DNA from: Candidatus Omnitrophota bacterium
Lineage (GTDB): Bacteria; Omnitrophota; Gorgyraeia; Duberdicusellales; 4484-171
Length of the DNA: 57,483 bases
NCBI GenBank assembly: GCA_024542985.1
Contig: JAMXCX010000004.1
Coordinates: 1-57,483 of the forward strand
Direction of reading: 5' to 3'
Shown: positions 1 through 13,539 of the stretch, piece by piece
Layout: each line of letters opens with the position of its first letter
How positions within the stretch are numbered: position 1 is the first letter of the stretch
Program-made: the position numbers and the translations under genes
Notes under the pieces: generated by a model
Databases searched by the model: none
What the model was told of the DNA's origin: nothing
The model's input: the letters and a program-made list of their open reading frames with translations, nothing else

Positions 1-1968
1 TTCCCTTTCGGTAATTATGCCTCTTTTGTATTGCTCTTCGACCTTAGCTAATTCTTTATTTTCCTCATCAATACGCGCTCCCTTTTCCTGAGGAACTTCT
101 AAGTCGTCAATCGAGATACTTACGCCTCCTAAAGTCGCATATTCAAATCCTAAGTCTTTTATCTTATCCAAAAGCTCAATAACAGAACTGTGTCCGAATT
201 GCCTATAACATTCGTTGATGATTTCAGATATAACCCTCTTACCAAGAACTTCATTAACAAACCTAAACCCTTTAGGCAAAATTCGGTTAAATATGACTCT
301 TCCCGTTGTAGTTTCCACTAACTTAGTCCGGCCATTTTCTTTTATTCTTAGCGTAATCTTAGCCTGAAGCGAAACCTCGTCATCCTGATAGGCAGTAATA
401 ACTTCCTCTCCATTAGAAAAAATAATACCTTGCCCCTTGCAATCATCCCTATCTAAGGTAAGGTACCGGCATCCAATAACCATATCCTGGCTAGGTGCTA
501 TAACCGGACGGCCGTCAGAAGGAGAAAATATATTATTAACTGAGAGCATTAAAATCCTCGCCTCAGCTTGAGCTTCTAAGGATAAAGGTAGATGAACAGC
601 CATCTGGTCGCCATCAAAATCAGCATTAAAAGCTGCACAAACAAGGGGATGCAGCTTTATAGCTTTGCCTTCAACCAATATAGGATAAAAAGCCTGAATG
701 CTTAAACGGTGCAAAGTAGGGGCACGATTAAGCAAAACAGGATGTCCGTCAATAACACTCTCCAAAATATCCCAAACCTCAATTCGGGCCCGTTCTACCA
801 TTCTGCGGGCGCCTTTTATGGTGTGGACAAAACCCTTTTCTCTTAATTTTTTTATAATAAAAGGTTCAACCAGTTCTAAAGCCATCTGCTTAGGGATTCC
901 ACATTGATGAAGTTTTAAATCCGGACCGACAACAACAACGCTTCTTCCGGAATAGTCTACACGCTTACCTAAAAGATTTTGCCGGAAACGACCCTGTTTA
1001 CCTTTAAGCATATCAGAAAGACTTTTCAGGGGGCGATTCTGAGGGCCCACAACCGGACGGCCATGCCTGCCATTTTCTATAACAGCATCAACCGCTTCCT
1101 GGAGCATTCTTTTTTCGTTTCTGATGATAATATCCGGTGCTCCCAAGCCAATAAGCTTCTTCAAGCGATTATTTCTATTTATAACTCGGCGATAAAGATC
1201 ATTGAGGTCAGAGGATGCGAATCTTCCTCCCTCTAAAGGAACCAGGGGACGCAAGTCCGGAGGAATAACCGGCAAAGCATCAAGAATCATCCACCCAGGT
1301 TTATTGCCTGACCGCCGCATATCTTCGACTATTTTAAGTCTTTTTAAAAGACGCTTGTTTACCCCCACCTTGCCTTTCTCCATGGCCCGGCGTATAGATT
1401 TGCTTAATTTATCCAAACTCATTTCTTTGAAAAATTCTCTTATTGCTTCGGCGCCTATTGAAACTTTAAACTCGTTACCAAATTCTTCTTTTGCTTTGCG
1501 ATATTCGGCTTCACTAAGAAGCTGCAGCTTTTTTAAACTTGTCGTACCGGGATCAATCACAATATGTTCTTCATAGTAAATAACTTTTTCTAATTGTTTA
1601 ATGCTCAAATCCAGGAGTGCGCCGATTCTTGAAGGAAGGACTTTAAAAAACCATATGTGGGTTACTGGCGTGGCTAAATCTATATGGCCCATTCTTTGGC
1701 GACGTACGGAAGAATGCACGATTTCAACTCCGCAGCGATCACACTTACTACCTTTAAACTTTATCCCTTTTAATTTGCCGCAATGGCATTCCCAATCCTT
1801 GGCCGGACCAAAAATCCTCTCACAAAAAAGACCATCTTTCTCAGGCTTTAAGGTTCGGTAGTTTAAAGTCTCGGCTTTCTTAATTTCGCCGGAAGACCAG
1901 CCCTTAATAATCTGGACGGAAGCTAGTTTTATGCTTATAGAATCAAAAAAAGTTCCTCTTTCAATCAT
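1..1968 (-). CDS. rpoC: DNA-directed RNA polymerase subunit beta' (partial, 3' part runs off the left edge)
   Basis: Open minus-strand frame starting at ATG 1968, overlapping the rpoB stop (ATGA); RpoC N-terminal zinc-finger and core-like translation; canonical rpoB-rpoC order. Confidence 0.95.
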   Translation of the reverse strand, partial: MIERGTFFDSISIKLASVQIIKGWSSGEIKKAETLNYRTLKPEKDGLFCERIFGPAKDWECHCGKLKGIKFKGSKCDRCGVEIVHSSVRRQRMGHIDLATPVTHIWFFKVLPSRIGALLDLSIKQLEKVIYYEEHIVIDPGTTSLKKLQLLSEAEYRKAKEEFGNEFKVSIGAEAIREFFKEMSLDKLSKSIRRAMEKGKVGVNKRLLKRLKIVEDMRRSGNKPGWMILDALPVIPPDLRPLVPLEGGRFASSDLNDLYRRVINRNNRLKKLIGLGAPDIIIRNEKRMLQEAVDAVIENGRHGRPVVGPQNRPLKSLSDMLKGKQGRFRQNLLGKRVDYSGRSVVVVGPDLKLHQCGIPKQMALELVEPFIIKKLREKGFVHTIKGARRMVERARIEVWDILESVIDGHPVLLNRAPTLHRLSIQAFYPILVEGKAIKLHPLVCAAFNADFDGDQMAVHLPLSLEAQAEARILMLSVNNIFSPSDGRPVIAPSQDMVIGCRYLTLDRDDCKGQGIIFSNGEEVITAYQDDEVSLQAKITLRIKENGRTKLVETTTGRVIFNRILPKGFRFVNEVLGKRVISEIINECYRQFGHSSVIELLDKIKDLGFEYATLGGVSISIDDLEVPQEKGARIDEENKELAKVEEQYKRGIITERE

Positions 1969-4900
1969 TTACTCTCCTTTTCTGCTCTAATGTCAAGACA
2001 CAAACCTTGCAATTCCTTTATCAATACGTTAAAAGACTCCGGCACAGACGGTTGAAACTTTTGTTCTCCTCTAACAATTGCTTCATATATCCGCGTTCTT
2101 CCCTCTACGTCGTCACTTTTTACGGTAAGCATCTCTTGCAAAGTAAAAGCGGCCCCATAAGCCTCAAGAGCCCAAACTTCCATTTCCCCGAAACGCTGGC
2201 CGCCAAATTGAGCTTTTCCGCCTAAAGGTTGTTGGGTGATAAGAGAGTAAGGACCGATAGCTCGAGCATGGATTTTATCATCAACCATATGCACTAATTT
2301 CATTATATACATGTACCCTATACCGCACCTCTGGGCAAAAGGTTTTCCAGTATAGCCATCATAGAGAGTAACTTTACCGTCAGGAGAAAGCCCGGCTTCT
2401 TCTAGCAGTTTTTTTACATTCTCCTCGCTGGCACCATCAAAAGCCGGAGACATAATCCTTATCCCCATTTTCTTGGCTGCCCACCCTAGGTGCATCTCAA
2501 GAAGCTGACCTACATTCATTCTTGAGGGAACACCGAGAGGGTTTAATATTATATCTACTGTTCTTCCGTCTACAAGATAAGGCATATCTTCCTGAGGTAA
2601 AATCTTAGAAATTACCCCTTTGTTGCCATGACGCCCGGAAAGCTTATCGCCGGCAGAAATCTTTCGTTTCATTGCCACGAATACAACCACCCTCTTTAAA
2701 ACCCCTGCTGAGAGTTCATCACCTTTCTTGATCTTAGCTATTTCCAAATCCCTTTCTATAGCTAACTCATTAAGTCGTTCATCGTAAATATTAAGGGTTG
2801 CTTTAGCCTCTTCATTATCCTCACAATCAGAAACAGAGATTCTTTTCTCGCTCTTACCTAAAACAAGGCTGAGACGTCTTAACTTTTCAGCCTCCAAGAG
2901 TTTTTTTTCTTCTTCGTAATACTTTTCTATCTCCTTTATCCTGCACAGCTCTTCAGTTTTCACTTTCTTAGAACGCCGGCCTTTATCTTTTCTTTGAAAA
3001 ACTTCTACATTTATAACTACCCCGTTAATCCCGGGAGGAACCCGTAAAGAAGTGTCTTTTACGTCAGCGGCCTTCTCTCCAAATATAGCTCTCAGGAGCC
3101 GTTCCTCCGGAGAAAGCTCTTTCTCTGTTTTAGGGGTAACTCTGCCCACTAAGATATCATCAGGCATAACCTCTGCTCCGATTATTACAACACCGCTCTC
3201 ATCTAAATTGCTTAAGGCTTCTTCGCTAACGTTAGGCATATCCCGGGTGACCTCCTCATTTCCTAGGCGCGTTTCCCTGGCTTCGCATTCAAACCTCTCA
3301 ATATGCACAGAAGTAAGCCTATCTTCTCTGACCAATCGCTCGTTGATAATAATAGCATCTTCAAAGTTATAACCTCTCCAAGGCAAAAATGCCACCAAAA
3401 GGTTAGTGCCCAAGGTGAGCTCTCCGCCGCTAGTCGCCATACCATCAGCAAGAATAGTGCCTTTTTTTATCTCATCCCCTTTGCGCACCAGAGACCTTTG
3501 GTTTACACAAGTATCCGCGTTTGAACGGCTGAATTTCTTTAATTTATAAATAAAATTATCGACTTTAATCGAAGAGGCGTCTACTGCTGTTACCCGGCCC
3601 GACTCTTTACTGGTCACTACTACACCGCTGTCTCTAGCTACTCTTTCCTCTATTCCAGTTCCTACCAAAGGCGCTTCGGGAAACATAAGTGGTACAGCCT
3701 GCCTCTGCATATTCGATCCCATTAGAGCGCGGTTAGCATCATCGTGCTCTAAAAATGGTATCAAGGAAGCAGAAACTGAAATTATCTGCTGGTTAGACAC
3801 ATCCATGTACTCGATATCTTTGGGTTTAAGTTTAGGGAATTTACCTTGATATCGAGCATAAACTTCTTTATCTTTAATCTTGCCATTCTCGTCAATGTTA
3901 GCTGTCACTTGAGCAATCTTCTTATTTTCTTCTTCGTCACTAGTTAAATATTCTGTTTTATCATCAACTATGCCGTTTTCAACTTTTCGGTAAGGTGTGG
4001 TAAGAAAACCTAGAGGATTTATACGGGCATGCGTAGCCAAAGAAGACAAAAGACCGATATTCGCTCCTTCGGGCGTTTCTATAGGGCAAATCTTTCCGTA
4101 ATGCGTAGGATGGACATCTCTAACCTCAAAACCTGCACGCTCGCGAGACAGGCCTCCCGGCCCCATGGCCGAAAGTCTCCTTTTATGAGTTATTTCTGCT
4201 AAAGGATTAGTCTGATCCATAAATTGTGATAGAGGTGACCGGGCAAAGAAATCTTGAATTTGCGTCGAAAATGCTCGGGAATTAATAAGGTGCTGGATAG
4301 AAAAATCGCTTGATGAAATCAAAGAATACCTTTCCATAAAAGTTCTTTCCACACGCAAGAGGCCAACTCTTACTTGATGCTGAAGGAGTTCGCCAATAAG
4401 CTTTACCCTTCTGTTAGAAAGATGATCTATATCGTCTGTTTCTCTTTTTCCGGCCTTCACCTTAAGTAATGATTTGATAATTCCTACAATTGTTGCTATG
4501 TCTAGTGTGCGTTTACTTAAACTTATATCTACCCCTAATTTTTTGTTAATCAGATACCTTCCTACTCTTGCTAAATCATACCTGCGGGGATCAAGAAACA
4601 TCCTGCGAAAAACTTCTTTTGCAGCCTCTAGAGTAATTGGTTCCGTAGGCCGCATCTTTTTATAAAAATCCAGATATGCTTCTTCCTTATTCGTCGATGT
4701 GTCCTTTTTGACTGTATTCACAATTTCCGGGTAAGGTTTGTCAGAAAAATGCTTGTAAATGTCATCGTTAGTAGATAAGCCCATGATACGCAAGATTTGA
4801 GTAGCAGGGAAAGTTTTTCTTCTATCGATAATAGCTGTAATTGTATCATTTATGTCAGTCCTGAATTCCAACCAATAGCCGCGATAAGGAATTATCCGCG

Positions 4901-5387
4901 CAAAATAAATACGCTTACCCGTAGGATGAGTTTCTTCTTCGATAAATACGCCTGGCGAACGCTGCAACTGACTTATAACTGCCCTTTCATCCCCATTAAT
5001 AATAAATGACGCTGTTTCTGTCATCAAAGGCATGTCGCCTAAATAAATCTCCTGTTCTTTTATGCTCTGGGAAGGATCTATCAATCTTAGCCGAATTCTT
5101 AAAGGGGAAGCGTAAGTCTGAGATCTTCTCTTACATTCTTCAACGCTATACCGCGGCCTGCTCAGGGCATAAGAAACAAACTCAAGGCGGTACTGTTTAT
5201 CAGGGCTTTCCATAGGAAAAACCTCTTGCATAATTTCCTGGATACCGGTGTTCTTACGCTTCTCAGCTAAAATATCTGTCTGCAAAAATTCCTTATACGA
5301 ACGCAGTTGATGCTCAAGAAAATGAGGTATAGTTGAGCCTTTCTTAACCTTAGCAAAAGATAGTTTTTTAGCTTTTTTCAAAACCAT
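1965..5387 (-). CDS. rpoB: DNA-directed RNA polymerase subunit beta
   Basis: 1140 aa ORF with RpoB motifs (e.g. [44 protein letters not shown]). Confidence 0.99.
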   Translation of the reverse strand: MVLKKAKKLSFAKVKKGSTIPHFLEHQLRSYKEFLQTDILAEKRKNTGIQEIMQEVFPMESPDKQYRLEFVSYALSRPRYSVEECKRRSQTYASPLRIRLRLIDPSQSIKEQEIYLGDMPLMTETASFIINGDERAVISQLQRSPGVFIEEETHPTGKRIYFARIIPYRGYWLEFRTDINDTITAIIDRRKTFPATQILRIMGLSTNDDIYKHFSDKPYPEIVNTVKKDTSTNKEEAYLDFYKKMRPTEPITLEAAKEVFRRMFLDPRRYDLARVGRYLINKKLGVDISLSKRTLDIATIVGIIKSLLKVKAGKRETDDIDHLSNRRVKLIGELLQHQVRVGLLRVERTFMERYSLISSSDFSIQHLINSRAFSTQIQDFFARSPLSQFMDQTNPLAEITHKRRLSAMGPGGLSRERAGFEVRDVHPTHYGKICPIETPEGANIGLLSSLATHARINPLGFLTTPYRKVENGIVDDKTEYLTSDEEENKKIAQVTANIDENGKIKDKEVYARYQGKFPKLKPKDIEYMDVSNQQIISVSASLIPFLEHDDANRALMGSNMQRQAVPLMFPEAPLVGTGIEERVARDSGVVVTSKESGRVTAVDASSIKVDNFIYKLKKFSRSNADTCVNQRSLVRKGDEIKKGTILADGMATSGGELTLGTNLLVAFLPWRGYNFEDAIIINERLVREDRLTSVHIERFECEARETRLGNEEVTRDMPNVSEEALSNLDESGVVIIGAEVMPDDILVGRVTPKTEKELSPEERLLRAIFGEKAADVKDTSLRVPPGINGVVINVEVFQRKDKGRRSKKVKTEELCRIKEIEKYYEEEKKLLEAEKLRRLSLVLGKSEKRISVSDCEDNEEAKATLNIYDERLNELAIERDLEIAKIKKGDELSAGVLKRVVVFVAMKRKISAGDKLSGRHGNKGVISKILPQEDMPYLVDGRTVDIILNPLGVPSRMNVGQLLEMHLGWAAKKMGIRIMSPAFDGASEENVKKLLEEAGLSPDGKVTLYDGYTGKPFAQRCGIGYMYIMKLVHMVDDKIHARAIGPYSLITQQPLGGKAQFGGQRFGEMEVWALEAYGAAFTLQEMLTVKSDDVEGRTRIYEAIVRGEQKFQPSVPESFNVLIKELQGLCLDIRAEKESK

Positions 5388-5468
5388 TCTCCCTTTTGTT
5401 TATTATTAATTAATCCTTTACTAACCAAATACCTAGTTGCCATTAGCTAATTACCGAACCCTACAAAT

Positions 5469-5852
5469 TTACTTTAATTCTGCCGTTGCTCCAGCTGCTT
5501 CTAATTTTTTCTTTATTTCTTCAGCCTCTTCCTTAGAAACATTTTCCTTAACAGGTTTGGGAGCGGAATCAACTAAGGTTTTTGCTTCTTTTAAGCCCAA
5601 ATCTGTAATCGCTCTTACCTCTTTAATTACCGCTATCTTATTTGCTCCGGTTCCGGTTAAAATCACTGAAAAGGAAGTTTGCTCCTCTTCTTCGGCAGCA
5701 GTTCCGGCACCGGGAGCTCCGGCAGCAACAGCCACAGCAGGTGCACTTGCGCTTACTCCAAACTTCTCCTCGCAAGCCTTGACCAACTCCGAAAGTTCTA
5801 AAACAGTCATTTCCTCTACCATTTTCAAAACATCTTCCATCTTAGACATCAT
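5469..5852 (-). CDS. rplL: 50S ribosomal protein L7/L12
   Basis: 127 aa; Ala-rich hinge and [24 protein letters not shown]-type C-terminal domain; GGGAGG upstream. Confidence 0.98.
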   Translation of the reverse strand: MMSKMEDVLKMVEEMTVLELSELVKACEEKFGVSASAPAVAVAAGAPGAGTAAEEEEQTSFSVILTGTGANKIAVIKEVRAITDLGLKEAKTLVDSAPKPVKENVSKEEAEEIKKKLEAAGATAELK

Positions 5853-5871
5853 TTCCTCCCTTCAATGAACG

Positions 5872-6048
5872 CACAACTTAGGGAGCACAGCGCTCATAAG
5901 TTGTACGCGCGAATCGAACCCCGCCCTTTTGGGCGGAACTTTTTCGATAAATTCGCATTTATAAAACACACCCCTCTCCCACTTTACCAAAAGGGCGGGG
6001 TCAAATTCGGCCAGATAACTTGCATTCGCTTCGCTCTGTAAGTTATGC
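5872..6048 (-). repeat. Composite palindromic element between rplJ and rplL (two terminal hairpins plus a 23-bp internal inverted repeat)
   Basis: acaactta/taagttgt (5873-5904); cgaatcgaaccccgcccttttgg (5910-5932) vs ccaaaagggcggggtcaaattcg (5987-6009), 3 mismatches; ataactt...aagttat (6015-6046). Confidence 0.7.
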
Positions 6049-6049
6049 C

Positions 6050-6580
6050 TCATTTGACTTTTTTATTCTTTATTTCTTCAACAACCCATAGGAATTTTAA
6101 AATTATCTGGTTTAGGCTATTGGCAAAACCTATCAAAGGTGCTGCCAATCCTGAAACTGCCATACCTAATAATACCTCCCTGGAAGGAAGCTTAGCCATA
6201 ACAGTTAAATCTTTGGGGCCGATTTTTTTATTACTTATTATTCCACCCTTTATTTTCAAACCCTCATTCTCTTTTGCAAAATTAACCAATACCTTGCAAG
6301 CCTTAACAACATCTTTATCTTCAACGAAAACAACACCGGTTTCTGCCTCTAGAAAACTCTCTATATCTTGATATCCTGACTCTTGCAGAGCTCTTTTAAA
6401 AAGGGAATTTTTTGTAACAAAAACCCTAGCGCCTGAATCCTTAAGGTCATTGCGCAGAGTATTAACAGCAAAAGCTCCTACCTTGTTAAAATCGATAAAA
6501 AAGAATCCTTGGGCCTCTTCAACCTTGCCCTTGACTTTTTTTACTATTCTTTCTCTGACTAATAAACCAATTTTTTGCAT
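6050..6580 (-). CDS. rplJ: 50S ribosomal protein L10
   Basis: 176 aa L10-like ORF, position in rplK-rplA-rplJ-rplL operon. Confidence 0.97.
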   Translation of the reverse strand: MQKIGLLVRERIVKKVKGKVEEAQGFFFIDFNKVGAFAVNTLRNDLKDSGARVFVTKNSLFKRALQESGYQDIESFLEAETGVVFVEDKDVVKACKVLVNFAKENEGLKIKGGIISNKKIGPKDLTVMAKLPSREVLLGMAVSGLAAPLIGFANSLNQIILKFLWVVEEIKNKKVK

Positions 6581-6605
6581 CTTTAAATATCTTTTAGTGC
6601 TCTGA

Positions 6606-7286
6606 TTACATAGCTATTTTTACCGATGGGCTAATGGTCGTTGAAAGGAAAAAACTTTCAATAAAATCGCCTTTTAGGCTTTGGGGCTTAGAAGCATTCA
6701 GCGCCTCTATGAAAGCCTCTACATTTTTTATAAGGTCCTCCTTAGCAAAAGACACCTTGCCAACTCCCAGATGAATACAAGATAATTTATCCATACGGAA
6801 ATCAATCTTCCCGCCTTTGGCCTGGGTTATTGCATAAGACACATTTTCAATTACCGTACCTGTTTTAGGAGACGGCATAAGCCCTCTCGGCCCTAAGAAT
6901 CTACCTAGTTTACTAACCAGTCGCATCTGCGACGGGGTAGATATGCAACAATCAAAATCAGTCCAACCATCTTTTAGAATTTTATCTATCATCTCTTGGG
7001 AACCAATATAGTCAGCTCCGGCTTCTTTTGCTTCCTTTTCCTTTTCAGGTTCACAAAATACCAAAACTTTTACATCCTTTCCGGTTCCTGAAGGAAGCAC
7101 AACGGACCCTCTAACTATTTGATCGGACTGCTTCGCATCCACTCCTAACTTAGCGCTAATTTCTATAGTTTCATCGAATTTAGCCGGGGGCATAGATTTT
7201 AATATCCCTATTGCCTCGTCAAGAGAATAAGTTTTATTCTCATCTACTAATTCTGCAGCTTTTAAATATCTTTTACTTCTCTTCAT
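6606..7286 (-). CDS. rplA: 50S ribosomal protein L1
   Basis: 226 aa; [18 protein letters not shown] motif. Confidence 0.99.
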   Translation of the reverse strand: MKRSKRYLKAAELVDENKTYSLDEAIGILKSMPPAKFDETIEISAKLGVDAKQSDQIVRGSVVLPSGTGKDVKVLVFCEPEKEKEAKEAGADYIGSQEMIDKILKDGWTDFDCCISTPSQMRLVSKLGRFLGPRGLMPSPKTGTVIENVSYAITQAKGGKIDFRMDKLSCIHLGVGKVSFAKEDLIKNVEAFIEALNASKPQSLKGDFIESFFLSTTISPSVKIAM

Positions 7287-7722
7287 TTTTTTTCACCGTA
7301 AGGCCGCAGCTTCTAGCGGTTCCTTCAACTATTCGGGCTGCTGCATCTAGGTCGCGAGTATTTAAATCCGGCATCTTTTCTTTAGCGATATCTAAAACTT
7401 GAGCCTTAGTCACTTCTCCGACAATTTCTTTTCCGGCCTGAGAGCTGGCCTTAGCCAGATTAGCGGCACGTTTTAGCAAAAAGGAAACCGGCGGGCTCTT
7501 AACAATAAAATCAAAAGAACGGTCTTCGTAAACATTAATTATAACCGGTAGAATTATTCCTTCCTTCTGCTTCGTGCTCTCATTAAAGGCCTTACAGAAT
7601 TGCATAATATTTACCCCATGTTGGCCTAAGGCCGGGCCGACAGGAGGCGCAGGATTAGCTGCCCCGGCAGGAATTTGCAGTTTAATCTGACATTTTGGTT
7701 TCTTCTTTTTTTTCTTTGCCAT
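7273..7722 (-). CDS. rplK: 50S ribosomal protein L11
   Basis: 149 aa; [31 protein letters not shown]. Confidence 0.99.
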   Translation of the reverse strand: MAKKKKKKPKCQIKLQIPAGAANPAPPVGPALGQHGVNIMQFCKAFNESTKQKEGIILPVIINVYEDRSFDFIVKSPPVSFLLKRAANLAKASSQAGKEIVGEVTKAQVLDIAKEKMPDLNTRDLDAAARIVEGTARSCGLTVKKNEEK

Positions 7723-7759
7723 TTTTACCTTACTCCAAATTACTCATAAAAAATTAGCA

Positions 7760-8290
7760 TTATATTTTTTCTACCTGCCAGAACTCCAATTCAACCGGGG
7801 TAGTCCTTCCAAAAATTGATACATTCACTTTGATTTTACCTTTATCAGGATAAACACCTTCAAGCACGCCATTAAAATTAACAAATGGGCCTTCAACTAC
7901 CCGTACACTTTCGCCTTTTTCAAAACTCACCTTGGGTGCCGGCTTTTCTTTACTCTCTTGGGCTTTAACCAAAATCCTGTCTACTTCTTCTTGAGATATA
8001 GGGGAAGGTTTTCTTCGAGGACCTATAAAAGCGGTAATGCCCGGAGTTTGACGGACAAAAAGCCAGGTGTCATCATTCATTTCCATATATATTAAAATAT
8101 AACCGGGAAAAAATTTTCTCTCTAAAATTCTCTTTTTGCCAAGTTTTACTTCTGTAATCTGTTCCTTAGGAATAACAATTTTATCAATGGAATCTTGATA
8201 AGTGCTGGCCTTTACCCTTAGTTCCAGGTTCGACTTGGCTTTATCTTCGGCACCGCTTAAAGTATGTAAAATATACCACTGCTTCACCAT
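7760..8290 (-). CDS. nusG: Transcription termination/antitermination protein NusG
   Basis: WYILHTLSGAEDKAK N-terminus, KOW domain (FEKGESVRVVEGPFVNFNGVL). Confidence 0.98.
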   Translation of the reverse strand: MVKQWYILHTLSGAEDKAKSNLELRVKASTYQDSIDKIVIPKEQITEVKLGKKRILERKFFPGYILIYMEMNDDTWLFVRQTPGITAFIGPRRKPSPISQEEVDRILVKAQESKEKPAPKVSFEKGESVRVVEGPFVNFNGVLEGVYPDKGKIKVNVSIFGRTTPVELEFWQVEKI

Positions 8291-8486
8291 TTAATTACCT
8301 AACTCCTTTTTCAGGTATTGACTTCGAGTTTTTTCGAAAATATCTCTTTTTATAAACGGCAATAACGGCTGTGATGCTCAGTTCTTCAGTTCTACTCTGC
8401 TTAGGCAGATTATATACAGCACTTAATTTCACAACTCTTTAACTCTTTATTGCTATTTTTCTACCTGTCTTGTCTGTTAATGATAA

Positions 8487-8681
8487 TCACTTCAGAACCA
8501 GCTGTATTAATTTTGATAGGCCTATGTCTACTGCGAAAATATAGCCAGTCAATAAAGACATAACAACAATTACGACACGCACAGCTGCCATTAATTCTTG
8601 CCGCGATGACCAGTTTACCTTTTTTAACTCTTCCCGTACTTGCTTGAAAAAAACAGGAATTTTTTTTATCTTCTTAAACAT
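8487..8681 (-). CDS. secE: Preprotein translocase subunit SecE
   Basis: 64 aa; VREELKKVNWSSRQELMAAVRVVIVV; next to nusG. Confidence 0.95.
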   Translation of the reverse strand: MFKKIKKIPVFFKQVREELKKVNWSSRQELMAAVRVVIVVMSLLTGYIFAVDIGLSKLIQLVLK

Positions 8682-8771
8682 CTTTTCCCGGCAACTCTAG
8701 ATCAACAGACCGCCCGGCTGGGTAGCCAACTCAAACAAACATCTAATCTACAATCAGCAAATATATCCTAC

Positions 8772-8843
8772 AGGCGAGGCAGGAGTTGAACCTGCAACCC
8801 CCGGTTTTGGAGACCGGTGCTCCGCCAATTGAGCTACTCGCCT
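8772..8843 (-). tRNA. tRNA-Trp(CCA)
   Basis: AGGCGAG...CTCGCCT cloverleaf, anticodon loop CTCCAAA. Confidence 0.97.
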
Positions 8844-8936
8844 AAAAACGCTAATCTTCGCTAATCTAACGTTGATTTACACGAATAAAATATTCACGTG
8901 AATTTCACGTTCTTCAGATTTGCATTTATTCGCGTT

Positions 8937-9089
8937 TTATGGTTTAGCTTCTTTGTGTTCGGTATGCTTTCGATCAAAACGACAATATTTTTTCATTGAA
9001 AGCTTTTCCGGATGTTTCCGTTTATTTTTTGTAAAGTAATAATTCTTTCGCTTACAAACTGCACAGGCTAACGCAATTAATTCCCTCAT
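8937..9089 (-). CDS. rpmG: 50S ribosomal protein L33 (not in the supplied ORF track)
   Basis: Translated by hand: MRELIALACAVCKRKNYYFTKNKRKHPEKLSMKKYCRFDRKHTEHKEAKP. Confidence 0.95.
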   Translation of the reverse strand: MRELIALACAVCKRKNYYFTKNKRKHPEKLSMKKYCRFDRKHTEHKEAKP

Positions 9090-9174
9090 AGCGAGTTATA
9101 GAAATAATGCAGAAAAGAGGTTGCACTCCCCCCTTCCCACTTTTGTGGTTTTAAAATTATTTTACCCACTGTTT

Positions 9175-9247
9175 AGCCCACGACCAGAATCGAACCGGTG
9201 ACCTCTTCGTTACCAACGAAGTGCTCTACCGACTGAGCTACGTGGGC
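9175..9247 (-). tRNA. tRNA-Thr(GGT)
   Basis: GCCCACG...CGTGGGC acceptor, anticodon loop TTGGTAA. Confidence 0.97.
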
Positions 9248-9386
9248 ATTTTTCTTTAATTTTTTGGAAAAAGTAGACCTATCGATGTTACTATAAAAGA
9301 TGTTTTTGTCAAGAAAAAAATGATTTTTTTTCAGTTTTTCCGCGTCTCGAAAAAAGAGGGGACCTTGGGCGAGATTTAACAAAATA

Positions 9387-11408
<2,022 letters not shown>

Positions 11409-11468
11409 TTAATTTGCGCATTTTTATGTATATATTGGCTTTGAGGCTTGATGCTGATAATTGTTATC

Positions 11469-12242
11469 TCATCGGCCATCATAAAGCCTTAAAGCCAATG
11501 CAGACGGTAAACCTTCTTTGAAAATCTTATCAGCAGCCTTTTTTATATTATAATCTAAACGCATAAATTTTACTAAACCCTTATCGCTATCGTACAAACA
11601 CACCCCCGCCCGGGGGTCTCTATCTCGAGGCTGGCCAATACTGCCGACGTTGATAATATATCTTTCGTTCTGCCCAAGATGCAGTATTTGTTCGCGGGAT
11701 TCAAATATGTTATCATTCTTTAGGGAATAAATACCTATCCTATGCGAATGGCCGATAAAACAAAGCCTCCTATCTAATACAGAAAAACTAGCTGCGGCAT
11801 CAATTCTATTACGGACATAATCGAAATTCTCGGGATTCATTAAGCTTGCATGAACACAAATAAAATCATCCTGCTGGTAAGTAAACTTGAAAGTTTGCAA
11901 ATACTTCTTACTTTTATCATTCAACTGCAAGCTAGTCCAGTCAATAGCTTCCCTGGCATAAGAGTTAAAATTGTATGTAGAAAGTTGTTTGATTGCCGCC
12001 AAGTCGTGATTTCCAGCAACACAAACCGCATTCAAGGATTTAAGCAAAGATGTGCATTCATTCGGATTTGCTCCATAGCCGACGATATCTCCGAGAAAAA
12101 CGAACTTATCCACACTTTCGGATTTCAAATAATCCAGCGCAACTTCAAACGCTTCCAGATTGCTATGAACGTCGGAAAAAATGCCATACTTCATAGTCAG
12201 TTTTACCCTCACAGCATACAACCTTAGAAAAAAATCACACAA
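11469..12242 (-). CDS. Metallophosphoesterase (YfcE/calcineurin-like)
   Basis: GIFSDVHSNLEA, GDIVGYG, GNHD, GHSH motifs; start probably the internal Met of MKYGIFSDVH. Confidence 0.9.
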   Translation of the reverse strand: MCDFFLRLYAVRVKLTMKYGIFSDVHSNLEAFEVALDYLKSESVDKFVFLGDIVGYGANPNECTSLLKSLNAVCVAGNHDLAAIKQLSTYNFNSYAREAIDWTSLQLNDKSKKYLQTFKFTYQQDDFICVHASLMNPENFDYVRNRIDAAASFSVLDRRLCFIGHSHRIGIYSLKNDNIFESREQILHLGQNERYIINVGSIGQPRDRDPRAGVCLYDSDKGLVKFMRLDYNIKKAADKIFKEGLPSALALRLYDGR

Positions 12243-12268
12243 ATGTTTTTTTGTAATTGTGTATCATT

Positions 12269-12544
12269 CTAGAAGCGGATTTGGAAATCTCCAAGGTTCA
12301 TACAATTAGAATTTTCTTGCGACTGAAACTCTGAAATATTTCGGTCGAATATGCCCCTTAAATCTTTAAGAAAAATATCAAGATTATCTTTAGGCCCCTG
12401 AGCAACTAATTCCACACGTCCGTCAGTTAAATTCTTTACCCAGCCCTTTATATGATGCCTATTAGCCAGGTCTTTGGCAGTAAAACGAAAACCTACGCCT
12501 TGTACAGTTCCTGATACAACAATATGATACTGCTTATTATCCAA
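12269..12544 (-). CDS. Acylphosphatase
   Basis: [13 protein letters not shown]...[12 protein letters not shown]; likely TTG start at 12544 after GGAG overlapping the fmt stop (track gives ATG at 12592). Confidence 0.88.
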   Translation of the reverse strand: MDNKQYHIVVSGTVQGVGFRFTAKDLANRHHIKGWVKNLTDGRVELVAQGPKDNLDIFLKDLRGIFDRNISEFQSQENSNCMNLGDFQIRF

Positions 12545-13466
12545 ATTTATCTCCGGCCTTGATTCTGTGACCGCAAACAAATGAAAAAGCATCCATTTCT
12601 TTTTTACCCTGGGGTTTCAATTTTTTTATTTTGAGTGTATTTTTTGAAGTCGCTACATAGATTCCTTCTCTATCTATATCCACGACTGTCCCCGGAGAAT
12701 CCGGATTCATGCCTTCAGCGACATCTGTAGCCAGTACCTTGAGCATTAAATTATTATAATAGGTATAAGCCGTGGGCCAATCCAGGGTAGCGCGAATAAA
12801 ATTGTGTATCTTTACCGCATCGTTATCCCATATTATTCTACCGTCGGTCTTTTTTAATTTATAAGTTAAAGTTGCTTTATTAACATCCTGGGGGGTTAAT
12901 GTGTAGCTATTATCTTTTACTTTGGCTATTGCCTCTATCAATAACTGCACCCCTTCCTGAGCCAATTTATACCTGAGCGAAAAAAAGTTATCATCATCTT
13001 CAATCGATATGGTTTTTTGGATAATAATATCTCCGGCATCGATTTTCTCATTTATTTTAAAAATAGTTACACCGGTTTGCCTTTCTCCGCTTATTATTGC
13101 CTGCTCTATAGGTGTTGAGCCGCGATAAAAAGGTAAAAAAGACGGGTGGACACAAATAGCGAATATTTTTGGCAGAGAAAGTATACTTTCAGGTATTATT
13201 TTTCCATAATCAGCAACAATAAAAAAATCTGCCTGCTCTCTGTCCAGCGAATTATCCAAAGAATACTCTTTTAAAGATTGTGGTTTTATACAAGGGATAT
13301 GTTTACTTTGGGCAAATAAGCTAACTTCTGTTGAGGCGAATTTCAACCCTCTTCCCTTGGGCTTATCGGGCTTAGTGAGAATAAGTGAAGGAATTAATTT
13401 GCTAGTCCAAAGACCGGCCAAGATTTCTTTTGAAAATTTTGAACTCCCGAAATAAATGAATTTCAT
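12537..13466 (-). CDS. fmt: Methionyl-tRNA formyltransferase
   Basis: 309 aa; [30 protein letters not shown]. Confidence 0.97.
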   Translation of the reverse strand: MKFIYFGSSKFSKEILAGLWTSKLIPSLILTKPDKPKGRGLKFASTEVSLFAQSKHIPCIKPQSLKEYSLDNSLDREQADFFIVADYGKIIPESILSLPKIFAICVHPSFLPFYRGSTPIEQAIISGERQTGVTIFKINEKIDAGDIIIQKTISIEDDDNFFSLRYKLAQEGVQLLIEAIAKVKDNSYTLTPQDVNKATLTYKLKKTDGRIIWDNDAVKIHNFIRATLDWPTAYTYYNNLMLKVLATDVAEGMNPDSPGTVVDIDREGIYVATSKNTLKIKKLKPQGKKEMDAFSFVCGHRIKAGDKFG

Positions 13467-13539
13467 GTTCTAGCGAAACTCTACGCCTTAAGGGCCGTGG
13501 CTTCTGGCGAATGGCTGCCTGCTAACCTCTGCTCTATCT

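Noticed and set aside
1202-1576. Plus-strand ORFs within rpoC/rpoB (e.g. 1202-1576, 3052-3372) and similar antisense ORFs under uvrA, serA, purA and others
   Set aside because: Antisense to strongly conserved genes, no recognisable domains.
6015-6048. The gcataac...gttat hairpin next to rplJ as a fifth attC
   Set aside because: Lacks the AATCcA/TGATT arms, the extrahelical-base pattern and a GTTRRRY R' box; not next to a cassette-like gene end.
5862-6053. 63-aa ORF as an ordinary protein-coding gene between rplJ and rplL
   Set aside because: Nearly all of it is palindromic repeat; more likely a repeat element that happens to keep (or is selected to keep) an open frame. Reported as a repeat instead.
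8291-8486. Unusually long nusG-secE gap as a structured RNA or riboswitch
   Set aside because: Only a short TCTGC/GCAGA stem and AT-rich sequence; no convincing conserved structure visible by eye.
9173-9382. 69-aa minus-strand ORF ending in HVAQSVEHFVGNEEVTGSILVVG
   Set aside because: It is a translation of tRNA-Thr and flanking sequence; a classic spurious tRNA-derived ORF.
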